A DNA stretch of 64,000 nucleotides from NCBI GenBank assembly GCA_038235165.1, contig JBBSUG010000007.1:62001-126000 (forward strand), in the 5' to 3' direction. Below are positions 60,849-64,000 of the stretch, one piece after another (positions within the stretch are counted from its first letter, which is position 1; every line of letters starts with the position of its first letter). The notes beneath the pieces are model-generated. The model was not told the origin of the DNA. It searched no databases and worked only from the letters and a program-made list of their open reading frames with translations. The stretch is from GCA-002050365 sp038235165. Its GTDB lineage: Bacteria > Acidobacteriota > Blastocatellia > Pyrinomonadales > Pyrinomonadaceae. Both the position numbers and the translations under genes were made by a program.

Positions 60849-62459
60849 TCAATTTCTCATTTTGAGAATACTCAGCGCGACCGCTTCCGCCGCTTTGATG
60901 CCGTCAATTCCGGCTGACAAAATGCCGCCCGCGTAACCCGCGCCCTCACCCGCCGGGAAAAGTCCGTCCGTGTTTAAACTTTGCCCGTCATCTTTGCGTT
61001 TGATGCGAATCGGCGACGAAGTGCGCGTTTCGATGCCGGTGAGAAGCGCGTCGTGCATTGCGAAACCTTTGATTTGTTTTTCAAACGCCGGAATCGCTTC
61101 ACGAATCGCGTCAATCGCAAATTTCGGCAACGCCTCGCTCAAATCAGTCAAATTAATTCCCGGCGTGTAGGAAGGTTTGACCGAACCGAATTCAGTTGAT
61201 GCGCGATTTTTGAGAAAATCGCCAACCAATTGCCCGGGCGCGTTGTAATTTTCGCCGCCTAATTCAAATGCTTTTTCTTCTAATCTGCGCTGAAATTCGA
61301 TCCCGGCAAGCGCGTTTTCCGGGTAATCAATTTCGGGCGTGATGCCGACGACGATTGCGCTGTTCGCATTTTTTTCACTGCGCGAATACTGCGACATTCC
61401 GTTGGTGACGAGTTTTCCTTCTTCGGACGCGGCAGCGACGACCATTCCGCCCGGACACATACAAAAACTATAAACCGAACGCCCGTTTTTGCAGTGATGC
61501 ACGAGTTTGTAATCAGCCGCGCCGAGCAGTTTATTACCCGCAGAATCCCCGAAACGACATTCGTCAATCAAAGTTTGCGGATGCTCGATGCGGAAACCGA
61601 TTGAAAACGGCTTCGGTTCGATATACACGCCGCGCTCAAAAAGCATCTGAAAAGTGTCCCGCGCACTGTGTCCGACCGCCAAGACAACGTGCGAACTTTC
61701 GATAAATTCGCCGTTTCCGAGTGTCACGCCGCGCACTCGATTATTTTCGATTTCCAAACTTTCGACGCGTGTTTGAAACCGAATTTCGCCGCCCAAACTT
61801 TCAATCGTCGCTCTCATATTTTCGACAATTTTGATGAGTTTGTAAGTTCCGATGTGCGGTTTGTTGACAAACAGAATTTCCGGGTTTGCGCCCGCTTCAA
61901 CAAATTCGGTCAAAACCTTACGACCGAGATTTTTCCCGTCTTTGACCTGCGAATAAAGTTTCCCATCCGAAAAAGTTCCTGCGCCGCCTTCGCCAAACTG
62001 CGCGTTCGATTCGGGATTCAAAGTGCCGTGCCGCCAAAAACCGAACGTATCCGCGCTGCGTTCACGAACGGATTTTCCGCGTTCCAAAATAATCGGACGA
62101 AAACCCATTTTTGCGAGCATCAATCCGGCAAACAATCCGCACGGTCCCGTGCCGATGACAATCGGACGAATTTTCAAATCCTTCGGCGCGGTTGCGACAA
62201 TTTTATAAGTCGTATCAGGAGTTTCGATAATGTGCGGATCGCCTTTGAATTTTTCCAGTAATTTCTCGTCTTTCGTCGTTTTGACATCAACGATATAAAC
62301 AAAAACAATCGCGCTTTTGCGCCGCGCGTCGTAACTGCGTTTGAAGATTGAAAAGTTTTTCAATTCGTCGCCGGAAATTTGCAGTTTACCGAGAATCGCC
62401 GATGTAAGCGCGTCTTCCGCGTGATCGAGAGGAAGTTTTGTTTCGGAGATTCTCAACAT
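60849..62459 (-). CDS. FAD-dependent dehydrogenase (COG2509 family)
   Basis: A 536-residue flavoprotein. The dinucleotide-binding motif is PIVIGTGPCGLFAGLMLAK, with ERGKSVRERSADTFGFWRHG and NAQFGEGGAGTFSDGKLYSQV following, hallmarks of the uncharacterised FAD-dependent dehydrogenase family (COG2509). A second site VVLAVGHSARDTF and a C-terminal LFPAGEGAGYAGGIL complete the FAD binding. The enzymatic reaction is unknown. The gene is monocistronic, with a strong hairpin downstream. Confidence 0.9.
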   Translation of the reverse strand: MLRISETKLPLDHAEDALTSAILGKLQISGDELKNFSIFKRSYDARRKSAIVFVYIVDVKTTKDEKLLEKFKGDPHIIETPDTTYKIVATAPKDLKIRPIVIGTGPCGLFAGLMLAKMGFRPIILERGKSVRERSADTFGFWRHGTLNPESNAQFGEGGAGTFSDGKLYSQVKDGKNLGRKVLTEFVEAGANPEILFVNKPHIGTYKLIKIVENMRATIESLGGEIRFQTRVESLEIENNRVRGVTLGNGEFIESSHVVLAVGHSARDTFQMLFERGVYIEPKPFSIGFRIEHPQTLIDECRFGDSAGNKLLGAADYKLVHHCKNGRSVYSFCMCPGGMVVAAASEEGKLVTNGMSQYSRSEKNANSAIVVGITPEIDYPENALAGIEFQRRLEEKAFELGGENYNAPGQLVGDFLKNRASTEFGSVKPSYTPGINLTDLSEALPKFAIDAIREAIPAFEKQIKGFAMHDALLTGIETRTSSPIRIKRKDDGQSLNTDGLFPAGEGAGYAGGILSAGIDGIKAAEAVALSILKMRN

Positions 62460-62546
62460 AAGTAAACAATAATTATTACGATTGCGTGAATATTTTTTTA
62501 TATGTCGCGGTCACCAGTAGTTTGCAGTTCAAAACTTTAGGATTGT

Positions 62547-63056
62547 TTATGTTTTAGCCTTATTTTTCACTGCAAATATCAATAAATTAACCAAGACGGC
62601 AAAGATTATAATGGCTATAATTCCCACAATATATTCATCGGAGGAGTCATTGCTACCTTCTAATTTATTATTGTTTGGATCATTCGGATCATATAAAACT
62701 ACAACGTATTTTGATACTGGATTAGAAAATACGGTACTTGATCCAGTGTAGGTTTTATCGTTCACCACAAAAGAGTAAGAAACATCATATCTTGCATTGG
62801 GTCTAGTGGTACTTCTTTTTTCTGTATATTTATTGTCAAGAAATCCTACCACTTTTGCGCCGTTTGAAACACGATTGTGAGAACTAAATGACTGATAAAT
62901 AAAAAAAACAACAGTGGTAGGTATAGAAACCAACAAAAACACAAAGACAATAAGGAAAATTATTACTATTTTTTTTCGATGAATTTTACCCTCAATTACT
63001 GCGTTCTTATATTCACCTTCTAACTCCCTGTCAGATTTGTTCAAGTTGAGAAACAT
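62547..63056 (-). CDS. DUF3592-like membrane protein
   Basis: A 169-residue protein with two membrane helices (KIVIIFLIVFVFLLVSIPTTVVF and YIVGIIAIIIFAVLVNLLIFAV). Between them is an outer domain of about 80 residues (GAKVVGFLDNKYTEKRSTTRP, YDVSYSFVVNDKTYTGSSTVF, VVVLYDPNDPNNNKLE) that fits DUF3592. It is markedly AT-richer than its neighbours, suggesting later acquisition. Function unknown. No operon partner. Confidence 0.75.
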   Translation of the reverse strand: MFLNLNKSDRELEGEYKNAVIEGKIHRKKIVIIFLIVFVFLLVSIPTTVVFFIYQSFSSHNRVSNGAKVVGFLDNKYTEKRSTTRPNARYDVSYSFVVNDKTYTGSSTVFSNPVSKYVVVLYDPNDPNNNKLEGSNDSSDEYIVGIIAIIIFAVLVNLLIFAVKNKAKT

Positions 63057-63142
63057 AAATTATTTTTCCTATTCATGAAGTTAGTACTAAAATATTTTAT
63101 CATTAAATCACTTGTAAATTTTTCAATCAGAGAATGTTTTTA

Positions 63143-63946
63143 TTAGATAATCGTCGTCACAATTTCCCGAATACTGCGTTGCAAATCTCTATCATCCGTA
63201 ATCGGCGCGACGAGTGCGACTTCCGCCGCATCAACGGGCGCGATTCCCTGCGCGATCATCTGCGCTGCGTAGATTAAAAGCCGCGTCGAAACACCTTCTT
63301 CTAAACCGTGTCCGCGCAGATTTCTGACTTTTTGACCGATTTTCACCAAATCCTGTGCCGTGTTTAATTCGATGCCGCCTTCCTTAGCCACGATTTCGGC
63401 TTCGGCTTCGGCGTTCGGGTAATCGAATTCCATTGCGACGAAACGCTGGCGAGTTGATTGTTTCAAATCCTTTAAAATTGACTGATAACCCGGATTATAT
63501 GACACGACGAGCATAAATTCCGGCGGTGCTTCGATGACCGTGCCGCGTTTTTCAATCGGCAAACGCCGTCTGTCGTCGGTCAGCGGATGAATGATGACGA
63601 CCGTATCTTTGCGGGCTTCGACTACTTCGTCTAGATAACAAATCGCGCCGTTTCTCACCGCAGTCGTCAGCGGTCCGTCGTGCCAGACGGTTTCGTCGCC
63701 CTCAAGCAAAAATCTGCCGACCAAATCCGTCGAAGACAAATCTTCGTGGCACGCGACGGTAATCAGCGGGCGATTCATCTGATACGCCATATATTCGACA
63801 AATCTGGTTTTCCCGCACCCGGTCGGACCTTTCAGCATTACGGGCAGTTTCGCCGCGTAAGCCGCTTCAAAAAGCCCGACTTCCTGACCGACGGGTAAAT
63901 AGTAAGGTTCGTTTTCAACTCTGTATTTTTCAACTGCTAATTCCAT
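63143..63946 (-). CDS. cbbQ: CbbQ/NirQ/NorQ-type AAA+ ATPase
   Basis: A 267-residue MoxR-class AAA+ protein. It starts with YYLPVGQEVGLFEAAY, then has Walker A LKGPTGCGKTRFVEY, a VACHEDLSSTDLVGRFLL insert, the sensor/Walker B CYLDEVVEARKDT, and VVSYNPGYQ. This is the CbbQ/NorQ/GpvN subfamily that remodels metalloenzymes such as nitric oxide reductase or Rubisco with a VWA partner (CbbO/NorD). No partner is in the window; it may lie just beyond the right edge. The client protein is unknown. Confidence 0.92.
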   Translation of the reverse strand: MELAVEKYRVENEPYYLPVGQEVGLFEAAYAAKLPVMLKGPTGCGKTRFVEYMAYQMNRPLITVACHEDLSSTDLVGRFLLEGDETVWHDGPLTTAVRNGAICYLDEVVEARKDTVVIIHPLTDDRRRLPIEKRGTVIEAPPEFMLVVSYNPGYQSILKDLKQSTRQRFVAMEFDYPNAEAEAEIVAKEGGIELNTAQDLVKIGQKVRNLRGHGLEEGVSTRLLIYAAQMIAQGIAPVDAAEVALVAPITDDRDLQRSIREIVTTII

Positions 63947-64000
63947 AAATAATTATTTTTCAACTGTATAAATGCAAACTGTAATCTTAACATTTGCCTG

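Noticed and set aside
1..64000. tRNA, rRNA or riboswitch genes
   Set aside because: No cloverleaf, rRNA-conserved segment or known aptamer core was recognised by eye; a covariance-model scan would be decisive.

Overview
The window looks like chromosomal DNA of a diderm (LPS-exporting) bacterium of moderate GC. The best guess is Acidobacteriota, class Blastocatellia, near Pyrinomonadaceae. This is inference from gene content: a TonB-receptor-type barrel with an LPLNGR plug motif, an LPS-export/rpoN/HPr-kinase cluster, a four-domain reductase-ligase-ACP-acyltransferase like the ether-lipid protein ElbD, sigma/anti-sigma genes beside TPR-CHAT proteases, and many intergenic word repeats and palindromes. 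No rRNA, tRNA, integrase, transposase or CRISPR array was seen.

Layout. 1-4.4 kb: the end of a secreted protein, a cupin-like gene broken by two in-frame amber codons, and a DUF4129/DUF4350 membrane pair. 4.4-7.7 kb: histone-deacetylase-like enzyme, D-Ala-D-Ala ligase and arginase. 7.8-13.9 kb (minus strand): lptB, rpoN, hpf, hprK, rapZ, EIIA and HPr, a nitrogen/carbon regulatory cluster downstream of LPS export. 14.0-20.3 kb: an AT-rich accessory block carrying a C11 clostripain-like protease, a TPR-CHAT caspase-like protein, and a converging ECF sigma factor with a membrane anti-sigma-like partner. It lies between lptB and a giant LptC/OstA-type gene. 20.5-26.0 kb: LptC-like protein, recJ and uppP. 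26.3-33.8 kb: SDR, 2H phosphoesterase, a secreted protein, a ybbP-ybbA-tesA cluster and threonine synthase. 34.0-38.6 kb: a single gene joining VIT, von Willebrand A and a TonB-receptor-like outer-membrane barrel. 38.7-47.4 kb: epimerase, desaturase and the 1472-residue lipid megaenzyme, interspersed with three toxin-antitoxin pairs. One pair is bracketed by a decayed duplicate of the megaenzyme's 3' end. 47.4-52.0 kb: LarA-like protein, a small lipoprotein, a retropepsin-like protease, DUF5678, an M28 peptidase and a HAD phosphatase. 52.0-60.8 kb: lipoproteins, an ECF sigma/PDZ pair, a Ser/Thr kinase beside an FGE-like protein, and a CYTH protein. 60.8-64 kb: an FAD dehydrogenase, a DUF3592 protein and a CbbQ-type ATPase.

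The strongest candidates for something undescribed are the VIT-VWA-barrel fusion, the C11/TPR-CHAT/sigma island with a compositional break inside the CHAT gene, and the toxin-antitoxin cassette embedded in the 3' end of the lipid megaenzyme gene. All domain calls come from reading motifs; no database search was run.
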